Part shown: positions 52,301 to 61,537 of the stretch, piece by piece | How positions within the stretch are numbered: the first letter of the stretch is position 1 | Layout of the letters: each line of letters opens with the position of its first letter | NCBI RefSeq assembly: GCF_000332095.2 | Contig: NZ_KI913950.1 | Location: forward strand, 129,543 to 193,542 | Length of the DNA stretch: 64,000 bases | Reading direction: 5' to 3' | From: Leptolyngbya sp. PCC 6406 | Lineage (GTDB): Bacteria; Cyanobacteriota; Cyanobacteriia; Phormidesmidales; Phormidesmidaceae | Position numbers and translations under genes: made by a program | Notes under the pieces: model-generated | Seen by the model: only the letters and a program-made list of their open reading frames with translations | What the model was told of the DNA's origin: nothing | The model's database searches: none

Positions 52301-55300
52301 ACTCAACTCTGACGAGCAGATTCAGCCGCCCTACTGGATTACGGGTCAGGGCTTGCTGGAGTGCCTTGAGTTCAGGGCTATTGGGTGCGATCGCAGGGTC
52401 AAACCTAAATAAGAGCTTTAGATTGAGGGTGGCTTCAGTGCCTTGCTGGTTCAGCAATCCGCTCAGGGTGCTGAAAAAGCTTTGGAACCCCCGGACATCG
52501 CCCTGGTACTCTAGCCGCACGAACTGCTGCCCAGTCGAAATCGTGACGAACTGCTCCACGGTAAAGTCATAGCGCACCAGCAGGTTCAGGGTAGTGCCCA
52601 TTTTCCGGTAGTCCATCCCATCAGCTACCGTCAGGTCCATTGCCGTGAGGGCTTTGACGGGGCGATCGTTCAGCCAATCTGCCAGGTCATTGAACACCTT
52701 GTTAGGGCTGCCATTTTGTTCCCATTGCGTCGGGCGTTCCAGGAGCGTGCCTTGAGAGCCATAGCTGCCTCTGCCCTCGTTGCCATTCGGGAGAGCCCCA
52801 CCCCCAGCGGTGTAGACCACAGCCGTCGCCGTTTGCTCCGCCGTTTCTCCAGAGCCATAGTCCGCCACCAGCCGAAACTGAGTCGTGCGGGTAATGGTGC
52901 CCTCATAGGCATCTGAGGGGAGGAAGTCGCGATCGCTGGTCACCAACTGCTCGTCTTGGTACAGACGCACTTGCAACGCTTCGCGGGCACGCCAGCGCAC
53001 CTGCACCGTGGGTTCTTCCCCGCCTCCGGCTAACACCTGGGCATTCAACTCAATGACCCTGGGCTCCGGTGGCTTCAACACCCCCCGACGGTAAAGCTCC
53101 ATTCGTTCAGAAAACTCAATGGTGTCGGGCAGAGAGAAGGACGCGGAGAACTGGGCGTCTCCGTGTCCCCGCGTCCCCTTATCTCCCCCTCCTGGGGCAA
53201 TATACAGGCGATCTCCCACCTTCATATCCCACTGCCCTTCCTGCAAACCCCGTCGAATCGTATCCCGTAGCTTCGACACTTCCGCATCCAGCAAAATATT
53301 CAGGCTCAGGTCTTTGGCAAACTGCTCTCGCAGAGCCTTGGTCGTCCAGTGGTCAATGCCAGGGGGCCAAACCTTTTGCAGCAAGTAGGCGGGGGCATAG
53401 GCGGCGGCATCCTCGTCCCGCACCTTGGCACAGTCCTTGAGAGCCTTGAGAATGATGTCTTGCTGATTGCGATTTCCCTTCACCGTGCTGGAGTCTTGGG
53501 CCGGGAGAGGATAGTGCATCAAACCCTTGGGAGCCTTGACAGAGTCATGGGCAGGGTAAAACAGGTGGCGATAGGCATTGGTGAGGGCAATGCGCACCTC
53601 CAGATCCATGGCCCCTTCCTTTTCCTTGAGCTGCCGCTGCTGGCTTTCTGACAAATCCTCCAGACGATTAGGGCTACGCAGGATGTTTTGAATCGCCTTG
53701 TATTCCCGTGCTAGATCAATAGCCCGCTCCAACTCCTGACCATTGGCCAGCAGAAACAGCAGCCGATTACGGAAGGTGCGAAACTTACCTGATTCCCCAG
53801 TGTTGTTGAAAATCTGCTCTACCAAAGGCGGTGGGCCATCCAGGGAAGAGGTAATTGTGGCTTCATTGAAGTCGATAATGCATAGGGCAATGGTATCTGC
53901 CCGGTCATCCACTTCATGGGCCGCATCTGGCCCCTTCACCAGTTCAAAAAACCGGGTTGCAAAGATGGTATCCCTGCGATCGCGCAGGCCATCCTTGGCC
54001 TCGGTGACCCCCACCTGTGCCTTTTCTTCAGCAATAATTTTGTTGATGGAGGGCTCTTCCTTAAACCGGGCGATGGAGGTGATGGGGTCTACATCGAGAT
54101 ACCAAGCCACGTTGGTCAATCGCTCCAAGGCCCGATCTACAAAGCTGATTTCCAGCCCAGGGGTGAGCAGCGACAAATTCAGCTCAGTGCGACGAATGCC
54201 GGATGAGATGCCCTGGGTGAGGGAATGCAAGAAGATGGTGCGGCTGACCCAACTAGAGAAGGGCGGTTTGCCCGCGTCCTGCCATTCTTGATCCTGGAGT
54301 TGAGCATGGGCCTCGCGCCCGTCAGGGTTGTAGATATCTGCGCCAATGGGTAGACGCATTAAGGAGCGTTGGAGGCGGGACGTTAGGTCACTAGTGATTT
54401 CCTCTTCCAGCCCCAGGGGTAAATGGTGGGCATGGATCAGGGGTGGGTGGGGGTAATTTTGGTGTCGCCACAGGTAGCGCACCAATCGTGCTAAGAGCCG
54501 AAGTGCCCCACGAGTCCGCTGGAATTCGGGAATGGAAGCAATTTTCTTCGTCAGCAGGTTGAAGAGTTCGGGGTGAAAGGGATAACTATTTGCGATCGCG
54601 GTTGAATAGCTGGCATCCTTACAGCCATCCGGTAGGTTTACCCGACTAGCGCGGAAGGCTTGCAGATAGGCTTCCGCTGCTTTTTGGGCAGCCTCTGCAC
54701 CGATGGTGACAAAGAGCCGCTGACGCACAATGTTATAGATCTCAATGTCCGTACTGGGGCTCAGCACTCGTTCCTGCCGCGCCGAGGCCCGCACCAGCTC
54801 CTGCTGGACCTCAGCGGTTTCCTTCGCAAAGGTATCGGAGGCTGAGGCCAGGGAATAGACAAAGACCAGATTGTTGCAGGAAGCAGCCTGATCCATTAAG
54901 GAGAAGAAAAAGGCCACCACCTGATCCGCCAGGGTACTTTGACCCACCACCTTAGCCTTGGCTGCCCGCAAGTAACGGGCAATTTCATCCAAGATAATGA
55001 CCGTGGGTTCATCCCCCACCAGGCGCTCTAGGACTGAAGTGCCAGGGCTAATCCGGTTCTCATCAGAGCCCCGCAGCAGTTGATACCCCTCAATCCCCCC
55101 CAGTTGATAGGCAATCTCCCCCCAGAGGGTATAGGTCGTGATGCCAGATTCGGGATGATAAATCCCGGCTTCAGGGTCTAGGTCACGTCCGTCAATCGCC
55201 GCCACTTGGGTGGGGCGATCTGGAATCATGGCCAAATTATCGACAAAACGCTCTAAACCATCAATCTCGCGCCCCCGTCGGGCAATATGCCACAGAGCAA

Positions 55301-55616
55301 TCTCATCGTGGGTTTTACCCCCGCCAAAGCTGGTTTCTAGGCGAATAATGGGAGAACCCCCAATCTGCCCCGTGAGCCGTCCAAACACCTCCTTAATCAG
55401 GGTTTTGAGGCCATCGGTGGCAAAGGTATTGGCAAAGAATGTGCTGGGGTCGCCGTACACCAGGGGCGCACGACCTTCGACCACTAGGCGCAGCTTCGCC
55501 GCAAACAGGTCTAGGGATAGCTCCCCAGTGCGGATTTCATCGCGGGGAACGCAAGTATCGAAAATAGAGGACAGCATGGGGCGATTGGTGGCACTGGGCG
55601 GTAAGTAGACACGCAT
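52296..55616 (-). CDS. DUF499 ATPase (Hma-type)
   Basis: 1106 residues. AAA-type ATPase: N-terminal RPMLSSIFDTCVPRDEIRTGELSLDLFAA, Walker A in ETSFGGGKTHDE (~95-104), Walker B in PTVIILDEIARYL (~203-215), followed by a long helical region and a C-terminal domain with NDRPVKALTAMDLTVADGMDYRKMGTTLNLLVRYDF. It is the ATPase partner of the DUF1156 methyltransferase and SNF2 helicase. A repeat insertion at residues ~807-828 (GGGDKGTRGHGDAQFSASFS) keeps the frame. It is the first gene in the direction of transcription of the island. Confidence 0.88.
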   Translation of the reverse strand: MRVYLPPSATNRPMLSSIFDTCVPRDEIRTGELSLDLFAAKLRLVVEGRAPLVYGDPSTFFANTFATDGLKTLIKEVFGRLTGQIGGSPIIRLETSFGGGKTHDEIALWHIARRGREIDGLERFVDNLAMIPDRPTQVAAIDGRDLDPEAGIYHPESGITTYTLWGEIAYQLGGIEGYQLLRGSDENRISPGTSVLERLVGDEPTVIILDEIARYLRAAKAKVVGQSTLADQVVAFFFSLMDQAASCNNLVFVYSLASASDTFAKETAEVQQELVRASARQERVLSPSTDIEIYNIVRQRLFVTIGAEAAQKAAEAYLQAFRASRVNLPDGCKDASYSTAIANSYPFHPELFNLLTKKIASIPEFQRTRGALRLLARLVRYLWRHQNYPHPPLIHAHHLPLGLEEEITSDLTSRLQRSLMRLPIGADIYNPDGREAHAQLQDQEWQDAGKPPFSSWVSRTIFLHSLTQGISSGIRRTELNLSLLTPGLEISFVDRALERLTNVAWYLDVDPITSIARFKEEPSINKIIAEEKAQVGVTEAKDGLRDRRDTIFATRFFELVKGPDAAHEVDDRADTIALCIIDFNEATITSSLDGPPPLVEQIFNNTGESGKFRTFRNRLLFLLANGQELERAIDLAREYKAIQNILRSPNRLEDLSESQQRQLKEKEGAMDLEVRIALTNAYRHLFYPAHDSVKAPKGLMHYPLPAQDSSTVKGNRNQQDIILKALKDCAKVRDEDAAAYAPAYLLQKVWPPGIDHWTTKALREQFAKDLSLNILLDAEVSKLRDTIRRGLQEGQWDMKVGDRLYIAPGGGDKGTRGHGDAQFSASFSLPDTIEFSERMELYRRGVLKPPEPRVIELNAQVLAGGGEEPTVQVRWRAREALQVRLYQDEQLVTSDRDFLPSDAYEGTITRTTQFRLVADYGSGETAEQTATAVVYTAGGGALPNGNEGRGSYGSQGTLLERPTQWEQNGSPNKVFNDLADWLNDRPVKALTAMDLTVADGMDYRKMGTTLNLLVRYDFTVEQFVTISTGQQFVRLEYQGDVRGFQSFFSTLSGLLNQQGTEATLNLKLLFRFDPAIAPNSPELKALQQALTRNPVGRLNLLVRVEY
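53139..53192. repeat. Dispersed GC-rich repeat inside the DUF499 gene
   Basis: GACGCGGAGAACTGG followed by CTCCGTGTCCCCGCGTCCCC; length is in phase, so the gene remains open. Confidence 0.7.
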
Positions 55617-55916
55617 TAGCTAAAGCGTTCCCACCGCCGAGGTTAAGGGGAACCTTGACGTCAGGTTTGCTCTTAAATTTCACCGCAGATCAGGAAAATA
55701 GGCACATCTTATCCCTGATTTGTCTATAGCCTGTGCCATACCTTACCTATCCTGTGTCTTCCCTCTAATGTGCCCTAGCGCCTGATTCAGAACAGCTAGA
55801 GACCAAGACATTCAGCTAGCCCAAACCCCCTAACCGCCCCTATTTCACCCCAAGATCTGACGGAGATCCGCCACGCCCTTATCACGCAAGTCTTCACCCG
55901 AGTTCTGTTTTTTAGA
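55617..55916. other. Intergenic region upstream of the DUF499 gene
   Basis: 300 bases with no recognised gene; expected to hold the promoter of the leftward defence island. Confidence 0.4.
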
Positions 55917-56357
55917 TTGTGCAGAACTGGGTACCGAAAGTTGGGACATTCCCGTAGACACCGCCAATCCCCTGCCTGTGGCCATAGGAGGTCGAAAGAG
56001 GCTTGCCCGCACTGTAACCAGTCGCAGCAAGAAACACAAATACGAGATCAGCATTTCCTTGATCGCCAAGCCCGCCAACAGTGGCGAGCGAGCTTTAAGG
56101 ACGACCCGATTGACCTGACCCGGCTTCCCGCTCATGTGGTGAAGAAAGCCCGCCATATCCTGGCCCAGCTAGAACAAGGTGTCCACTACAGAAAACTGCA
56201 AGGACGCCCCCTGAAAGCCTGTAAACGAAAAGTAATTCGTATCCCGCTGGGTCAAAACTACCGAATGCTGTGTCGCTGGTTAAATGGTCGCCTCAAACCC
56301 TTTGTCGTCCTGTCCCATGCAGACTACAACGGCTGGTTAAAGGGAAAACGAGGATGA
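55917..56357 (+). CDS. RelE/ParE-like toxin candidate (start uncertain)
   Basis: The C-terminal ~75 residues (LPAHVVKKARHILAQLEQGVHYRKLQGRPLKACKRKVIRIPLGQNYRMLCRWLNGRLKPFVVLSHADYNGWLKGKRG) resemble a RelE/ParE-type mRNA-interferase or DNA-gyrase toxin fold. The first ~70 codons are Arg/His/Cys-rich and look like noncoding sequence, so the true start is probably further in, without an obvious ATG. No antitoxin gene was identified beside it. Confidence 0.45.
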   Translation: MCRTGYRKLGHSRRHRQSPACGHRRSKEACPHCNQSQQETQIRDQHFLDRQARQQWRASFKDDPIDLTRLPAHVVKKARHILAQLEQGVHYRKLQGRPLKACKRKVIRIPLGQNYRMLCRWLNGRLKPFVVLSHADYNGWLKGKRG

Positions 56358-56368
56358 TAAAGCGAACC

Positions 56369-56848
56369 CTACCCATCCCGCCAACTACTGAGATCCTTGG
56401 CCTTACGCCCTGACTGCGCCGCCCCCCGCACCACCCGATGGCGGCGTTGAGCCTTGCTAGCCTTCAGTTCCGCCTCACTGAGATTATCCAAGTCCTCACA
56501 GGCTAGGGTCTCCGCCATCAAGTAGGCATTCTGAGCGATGGGAGGTAGGGTGTCCCGATTCCCCCTCTTACCCCCGACAGCGTTGTAGAGGTCATCAACA
56601 GTGCAGTCGAATAGACCTTCAGTTAGCGCTGCATGAGCCATCCGATAAGCTGGCTCCTTGGATTTTTCGCCTTTATCCTCAACCACCTTTTTAATGCGAC
56701 CCGTATACTGCCGCGTCACCTGCTTGCGCTCAGCCAAGACCTGTTGGTCGTGTTGAGCCTGGGTCAGTTCGCCATCAATGCCTAGATCCAGGCTTTGCTG
56801 AAGGGCAGCCTGGTCCTTGTTCTGCTCAAACCAACTGAGAAAACCCAC
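56369..56848 (-). CDS. Hypothetical protein, operon upstream of cas6
   Basis: 159 residues, charged and mostly helical: MGFLSWFEQNKDQAALQQSLDLGIDGELTQAQHDQQVLAERKQ, AQNAYLMAETLACEDLDNLSEAELKASKAQRRHR. No family recognised. It is the last of four co-directional genes (58633 to 56369), 12 bases after the previous one. Confidence 0.6.
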   Translation of the reverse strand: MGFLSWFEQNKDQAALQQSLDLGIDGELTQAQHDQQVLAERKQVTRQYTGRIKKVVEDKGEKSKEPAYRMAHAALTEGLFDCTVDDLYNAVGGKRGNRDTLPPIAQNAYLMAETLACEDLDNLSEAELKASKAQRRHRVVRGAAQSGRKAKDLSSWRDG

Positions 56849-56860
56849 TAATGCAAGCTC

Positions 56861-57403
56861 CTAAGCAGAGATAGGCAAAGCTGTTTGACGGCTAGGACTG
56901 TTGCCAGCCAAGGCTGCACTTCGTAGCTTCAAGGTGTAGTCCACGGCATCGGCCACCGGCCCTGGGCGTTGTCGCACCATGGCAAAGAAGGGTTGAGAAG
57001 CGGCCCAGTCTTCGGGATCGTTGTACTTGAGGAGTTGCTCTAACCCGACTCGAATCATGTAGAGCCCCCCGGAATGCTCCAGAAGAAAGTTGAGACGGTC
57101 TTCAATGAGGTTAGCTGACCACTCCGGCTCCTCAGTCGGGTTCATCAGATCAGTCAATATTTGATAGCCCTGGTAGCAATAGGAATTAGCCCATTCTTGT
57201 ACTAGGTAGTAGCTGTAGGCCAACTCCCAGGTACGACGGCAGCGGAGATCCCCAAACTTTTGGCGCATCTCAGTCTTGGCATCCTCGACCTTAGTAACGA
57301 TACGCATCGTGTTGGCAAAAACTTCCCACCACATCAATACTTCCTCCTTCAGTTCTTTGAAGGAGATCTGCTGAGCATTAGTGAGGGGCTTAGGAGCAGC
57401 CAT
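56861..57403 (-). CDS. Hypothetical protein, operon upstream of cas6
   Basis: 180 residues from ATG 57403; the longer frame upstream is the shadow of the preceding gene. Helical with FKELKEEVLMWWEVFANTMRIVTKVEDAKTEMRQKFGDLRCRRTWELAYSYYLVQEWANSYCYQGYQILTDLMN and GGLYMIRVGLEQLLKYNDPEDW. No known family. It is conserved in layout with its neighbours but a role cannot be given. Confidence 0.6.
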   Translation of the reverse strand: MAAPKPLTNAQQISFKELKEEVLMWWEVFANTMRIVTKVEDAKTEMRQKFGDLRCRRTWELAYSYYLVQEWANSYCYQGYQILTDLMNPTEEPEWSANLIEDRLNFLLEHSGGLYMIRVGLEQLLKYNDPEDWAASQPFFAMVRQRPGPVADAVDYTLKLRSAALAGNSPSRQTALPISA

Positions 57404-57446
57404 GGGAGAAATGGGGCGAGTGCTAGTCCAAATATACTCCAGTTCC

Positions 57447-58097
57447 CTAGGTCGAACACCCCCGCCCCACCCAAATGGCTGTGGTGTAGAATCCCTGCCC
57501 CACCGGCCTGAGTTCAAAGCCCCCCAACAAAAGAGCCAACCAAAGTTGCACCAAAGGCCAACCCAACCCCGCCTGGAGCTGGCGCAACTCAATCGGGTCA
57601 GGGAATTGCTCAAACCACCCCTGAAGACAACCAACCCAAACTCCCACCGACTCATCATGGGCGATCGCCCCGATCTGCTGAGCTGCTTCCAAGTCATCCA
57701 CCATCGCCAACACCTGGGCCTTATCCACCGCCGCCACCAGGGACTCTGCCCCCGTGGATTCCGGCTCCAGAGCCGACCGTCGCCGCCGCACCGGAGCCAC
57801 CAACTCCCCCAGAGAAACCTGCTGACTAGAGCGCACCAACCCCTGCAACCAATCGAGATCCAACGTTGGCTCCTGAGGGTCATAGACCGCCTGCCACTGG
57901 TCAAACAATGCCTCCGCCTTAGCGTGATGCAGTTCCGCCAAGCGCTCAATCAACCTCCCCCCCAGAGCCAATTGCTCATAGGGCGCTAGGGTCGCCAACA
58001 CCGGCTCCCATTGCTGCCAAAGTAGAGCCAAATCCACCTGTTCTGGAGCGATCTCCCCCAGCCCTGCTAGCCCCACTAAAGACTCCAACTTTTCCAT
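57447..58097 (-). CDS. Hypothetical protein, operon upstream of cas6
   Basis: 216 residues from ATG 58097, which shares one base with the stop of the previous gene (TGATG), a sign of translational coupling. Leu-, Gln- and Trp-rich helices: LESLVGLAGLGEIAPEQVDLALLWQQWEPVLATLAPYEQLALGGRLIERLAELHHAKAEALFDQWQAVYD. The function is unknown. Confidence 0.6.
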   Translation of the reverse strand: MEKLESLVGLAGLGEIAPEQVDLALLWQQWEPVLATLAPYEQLALGGRLIERLAELHHAKAEALFDQWQAVYDPQEPTLDLDWLQGLVRSSQQVSLGELVAPVRRRRSALEPESTGAESLVAAVDKAQVLAMVDDLEAAQQIGAIAHDESVGVWVGCLQGWFEQFPDPIELRQLQAGLGWPLVQLWLALLLGGFELRPVGQGFYTTAIWVGRGCST

Positions 58098-58633
58098 CAC
58101 CCCTCCTCCTCCGTCACCGCGATCGCCGCCGCCCCCTTCAAAGGGCAGGGATCCAGAGGACATTCCTGCGGCTCCAACCGCACCTCCGCCTCAAAGCGAG
58201 TGATGGTAGGAAAGCGCTCCTGGATCTGGCTCAACATCTTCGCCACCGCACGCTTCACCTCATGGCCCCGCAGACCAGCACAGTGAAACGGCTCCACCTG
58301 CAATAGCTTCACCTGCCCCCGCCACACCGCCGCCGAGATCCCATGGATAGGAGCATCCCTCCGTTTCACCCGATAGAGATAGAGATAGGCCACGGGCGGC
58401 AGTGCCACATCCATCACCAAAGACTCCACCGGGGTTTCAGCCCCAGCGATCGCCCTCCGATAGCGCTCCCGGCGCTGGGTATTCACCGTCACCCGATGGC
58501 GGTAATGGGAGCGACGACGACGGCAGCGAGAGGCCACCCAACAGCCATCCCCCTCTGGGCCATGGCGTACCTGGGCCTCAGCGGCAGAGAGCTGAGCGCA
58601 GGCCAGACATTTGGGGTCAATCCGCTTCGGCAT
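58097..58633 (-). CDS. Hypothetical Cys-containing protein, first gene of the four-gene operon
   Basis: 178 residues. N-terminal PKCLACAQLSAAEAQVRHGPEGDGCW carries cysteines that could bind zinc, followed by an Arg-rich stretch RRRRSHYRHRVTV, a central VMDVALPPVAYLYLYRV strand and a C-terminal CPLDPCPLKG pair. Resembles small cyanobacterial nucleic-acid-binding proteins in general composition only. The operon (three other genes) is divergent from cas6, 398 bases away. Confidence 0.55.
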   Translation of the reverse strand: MPKRIDPKCLACAQLSAAEAQVRHGPEGDGCWVASRCRRRRSHYRHRVTVNTQRRERYRRAIAGAETPVESLVMDVALPPVAYLYLYRVKRRDAPIHGISAAVWRGQVKLLQVEPFHCAGLRGHEVKRAVAKMLSQIQERFPTITRFEAEVRLEPQECPLDPCPLKGAAAIAVTEEEG

Positions 58634-59030
58634 CGCTAGAACCCTTATACAGTAAGGGGTTCAGGCGATTTGCTGTGCGCCCATCCCCCCAAAATTATGA
58701 TGTGTAATTTTTAGTGTAACAAATAAGGCTGTGCCAATGACTCTTTTAAGACCTGTTGAGACCAGCAGTGAGAACTCCTGAAATCCTTGATATCTCGTTG
58801 TTTTAGCTTGAGTAGTTGCGGTTCATACAGCTACTCAATAGCTGTAAACAGCTTTGGGACTGGGATTTAAAGTGTTGATATCAACTTGTGGCCTAAGACT
58901 GGACTAAATTTGGTGTTGCCTACCCCTGCTTAGGGAGTGTGCCAGTTGGGGGTGAGACTGGGGGGTGTGGAGCGGTAATGGTGCATCAGGGGTGAAAAAA
59001 GGGTGAAAAATATAGACTCCCCCTGAGGGG
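58634..59030. other. Divergent intergenic region before cas6
   Basis: About 400 bases between the unknown operon and cas6, presumably with both promoters; no other feature recognised. Confidence 0.4.
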
Positions 59031-60185
59031 ATGAAAGGTACCCTAAAAGGGCTGCTAGGAATTGTTGCCATGGCCCCCCGATCGCACTTCTCTAAACCAA
59101 CCTGGCCTAAGGATACAGAACTGGTGAGCCTAGAGTTTGTGCTGCGGGCAGTGGCGGACTGCGAGCTGTATGCCCAATATACGATCGCGCTCCATGCCTG
59201 GTTTTTGCAGCAGATTCAGACCTTTGACCCGGAGCTATCGGCCTACCTACACGATGGCGAATCGGAGAAGCCCTTTGCCCTGACGGGATTGAATGGGGAA
59301 TTTGTGGCCCATAGCCGCACTCTGCAACTGGCCCGCGATCGCGTTTATCGCTGGCGGGTCAATGGTCTATCGGCGGTGGCGGTGGCGGGACTGGCCACCT
59401 GGCTAAAGCAGCCGCCCCCGGAGATGGTGATAAAGGATACGCCACTGCACATCCAAGGGATTCAGGTGGCCCTACCCGCTACCACCTATCAGCAGCTCAG
59501 GCCGGAGGATATCGCTACTGCACCGAAGGAAATGAGCTTGACTTTCACCAGCCCCACCAGCTTTCGGCGGCGGGGCCACCATTTACCGTTGCCCTGGCCC
59601 CGCAATGTGTTCCACAGCTATTTGCGACGATGGAATCTATTTTCGGGGCAGGTGGTGCCCCAGGATGAGTTTTTGGACTGGGTGGATGACCATGTGATCA
59701 TCCAGCGGCATCAGTTGCAGTCGGTGAAGGTGGCGGCGGGGAAGCGGGGCTCGGTGACGGGGTTTACGGGGGCGATCACCTATGGGCTGGATCGCAAGGC
59801 CCAGGCCCATGGGGAGTTTTACCCGTTATTTTTTACCCTGGGGCGGCTGGCTCCCTATTGCGGCACCGGGCACAAAACCACCTTTGGTTTGGGGGAGACG
59901 GTGGCGGGCTGGCAGGGGGAGCAGAACCTGGTGGCGGTGCCTTCGGCCCAGGCGTTGTTGGCGGAACGCATTGAAGAGTTGACGGTGCTATTTCGGGAGC
60001 AACGGAAACGGACGGGGGGCGATCGGGCTCAAAATATTGCTGAAAATTGGGCCACGGTGGTGGCGCGGCGGGAACTGGGGGATTCGCTGCAAGAGATTGC
60101 CACGGATTTGGGGTTGCCCTATGAAACGGCTAAGACCTACAGCAAGTTGGCCCGACGGGCGTTGAGGGAGAAGGATGAAGGGTGA
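59031..60185 (+). CDS. cas6: CRISPR pre-crRNA endoribonuclease Cas6
   Basis: 384 residues (an ATG at 59070 is an alternative start). Two RAMP (ferredoxin-like) domains: LVSLEFVLRAVADCELYAQYTIALHAWFLQQI, then the Cas6 signature SFRRRGHHLPLPWPRNVFHSYLRRWN and VTGFTGAITYGL with the G-rich GTGHKTTFGLG loop near the C-terminus. The last ~80 residues form a helix-turn-helix-like tail (ELGDSLQEIATDLGLPYETAKTYSKLARRAL), unusual for Cas6. It would cut the repeats of the array 640 bases downstream, which is on the same strand. Confidence 0.92.
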   Translation: MKGTLKGLLGIVAMAPRSHFSKPTWPKDTELVSLEFVLRAVADCELYAQYTIALHAWFLQQIQTFDPELSAYLHDGESEKPFALTGLNGEFVAHSRTLQLARDRVYRWRVNGLSAVAVAGLATWLKQPPPEMVIKDTPLHIQGIQVALPATTYQQLRPEDIATAPKEMSLTFTSPTSFRRRGHHLPLPWPRNVFHSYLRRWNLFSGQVVPQDEFLDWVDDHVIIQRHQLQSVKVAAGKRGSVTGFTGAITYGLDRKAQAHGEFYPLFFTLGRLAPYCGTGHKTTFGLGETVAGWQGEQNLVAVPSAQALLAERIEELTVLFREQRKRTGGDRAQNIAENWATVVARRELGDSLQEIATDLGLPYETAKTYSKLARRALREKDEG

Positions 60186-60280
60186 AGGGTGAAGGATGAA
60201 GGGTGAAGGGTGAAGGCAGAAGGCAGAAGGCAGAAGGATGAAGGGTGAAGGCAGAAGGCAGAAGGCAGAAGGATGAAGGG
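60186..60280. repeat. Short tandem heptamer repeats
   Basis: GAAGGGT / GAAGGAT / GAAGGCA units, a typical cyanobacterial STRR, beginning at the cas6 stop codon. Confidence 0.85.
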
Positions 60281-60409
60281 AGTTAAGCGGGCTCTTTACT
60301 TGTAGCGTTTTTGATCAGGGTGACGAGAATTGCGATTAATTCGTCTGCTTCCTGCGCTAGAGGGGCTAAGCGGCTGGGTTCAACGGTTGGATCCTGGCTC
60401 CTAGCCTCC

Positions 60410-60440
60410 GGCTGGGAGCCTCCGGGGGCGGCTCCCAGCC
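60410..60440. repeat. Perfect palindrome 1 before the CRISPR leader
   Basis: GGCTGGGAGCC (60410-60420) pairs with GGCTCCCAGCC (60430-60440). Confidence 0.7.
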
Positions 60441-60457
60441 TAGAGCAGGAGACAGAG

Positions 60458-60504
60458 CCTTCGCTCCTGGTGCCCAGGCTCTGCCTGGGCACCAGGAGCG
60501 AAGG
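60458..60504. repeat. Perfect 22-bp palindrome before the CRISPR leader
   Basis: The arms 60458-60479 and 60483-60504 are exact complements around a three-base loop; core CTCCTGGTGCCCAGGC. Such strong palindromes occur as mobile dispersed repeats in cyanobacteria; it could also stop cas6 transcription. Confidence 0.75.
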
Positions 60505-60826
60505 CAGAAAAGTTGGCTGGTGGGGTGTTTAGGATGTTGTGACGGTTGAGGCAAGTTCCTGAGTAAAAAGACTTTCAACACTCCACCCAAATCCCATTCA
60601 TCCTTCCTCCTTCTGCCTTCTGATTTCCCATCGTTTTCGTCCCCTTGCGGGGTAATGGGAGATGGGGGAAGGATGTAGGGCTTTGCCCGTGCGGAGCAGG
60701 CAGAAGGATGAAAAGGTGGCTGGTGGGGTGTTGAGGGTGTTGCGGTAATTGACTGAATGAAGAGACTTTCAATACCTAACCCAAATCCCATTCATCCTTC
60801 TGCCTTCTGATTTCTGATTTCCCAAG
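60490..60826 (+). promoter_or_regulatory. CRISPR leader region, tandemly duplicated with a decayed repeat
   Basis: The stretch from ~60500 to 60668 and the one from ~60700 to 60861 are similar: both contain GGCTGGTGGGGTGTT, AGACTTTCAA, CCCAAATCCCATTCATCCTT and TTCTGATTTCCCA followed by a repeat. The first copy ends in a degenerate repeat (60633-60668), the second in the first good repeat (60827). This looks like duplication of leader plus first repeat. Confidence 0.6.
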
Positions 60827-61537
60827 GTTTCCGTCCCCTTGCGGGGAATGGGAGATGAATTTCGTGGCGATCGCCACCTTCACCGGAAATCTCACGAATT
60901 CGTTTCCGTCCCCTTGCGGGGAATGGGAGATGAATCTTAAACACAGCAGAGTCTAGCGGGAACTTTGCTATTGTTTCCGTCCCCTTGCGGGGAATGGGAG
61001 ATGAATCTGGGATGGCTCAGAGTGGTTGCCCACCTGTTGCTGCGAGGTTTCCGTCCCCTTGCGGGGAATGGGAGATGAATCTTCGCTACCCATTCGGGTG
61101 GGCGATCGTTTTCAAGATCCGTTTCCGTCCCCTTGCGGGGAATGGGAGATGAATCCAGGCTAGAGAGGCGATGGAGGAGGGCATTAAACGCCACCTGGTT
61201 TCCGTCCCCTTGCGGGTAATGGGAGATGAATCAAGATCGAAAATGGCGTACTCAAGCTTATCTGCCCAGAAGGTTTCCGTCCCCTTGCGGGGAATGGGAG
61301 ATGAATCCAGTCCTGACGGCAGGGGGTGAAGTACTAAATCAGATAGCGGAGGCGTTTCCGTCCCCTTGCGGGGAATGGGAGATGAATCTAGGGAAAGCCC
61401 TACGCAAGACCTACCGTAACGTCGTAGTTTCCGTCCCCTTGCGGGGAATGGGAGATGAATCTCCTTGCTTTGCAACCATGACGGGCGGAGTGAGCCTATA
61501 AAGTTTCCGTCCCCTTGCGGGGAATGGGAGATGAATC
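60827..61537 (+). CRISPR. CRISPR array: ten 35-bp repeats, nine spacers
   Basis: Repeats begin GTTTCCGTCCCC, have a CCCCTTGCGGGG stem-loop and end GATGAATC. Starts: 60827, 60902, 60973, 61047, 61121, 61198, 61273, 61354, 61427, 61503. Spacers are 36-46 bases long. The first repeat ends in T instead of C and the sixth has GCGGGTAAT. The repeat resembles cyanobacterial GTTTCCGTCCCC-type repeats, in which the crRNA 5' handle is the last eight bases, so transcription on the + strand is likely. A degenerate repeat at 60633-60668 lies upstream. Confidence 0.97.

Noticed and set aside
52069..52312. Open frames antisense to the four-helix-bundle gene
   Set aside because: Shadow frames of GC-rich repeats with no independent support.
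57404..57949. Upstream extension of the 180-residue gene giving a Trp/Arg-rich 182-residue leader
   Set aside because: It overlaps the coding sequence of the preceding gene in another phase; composition is that of a shadow frame.
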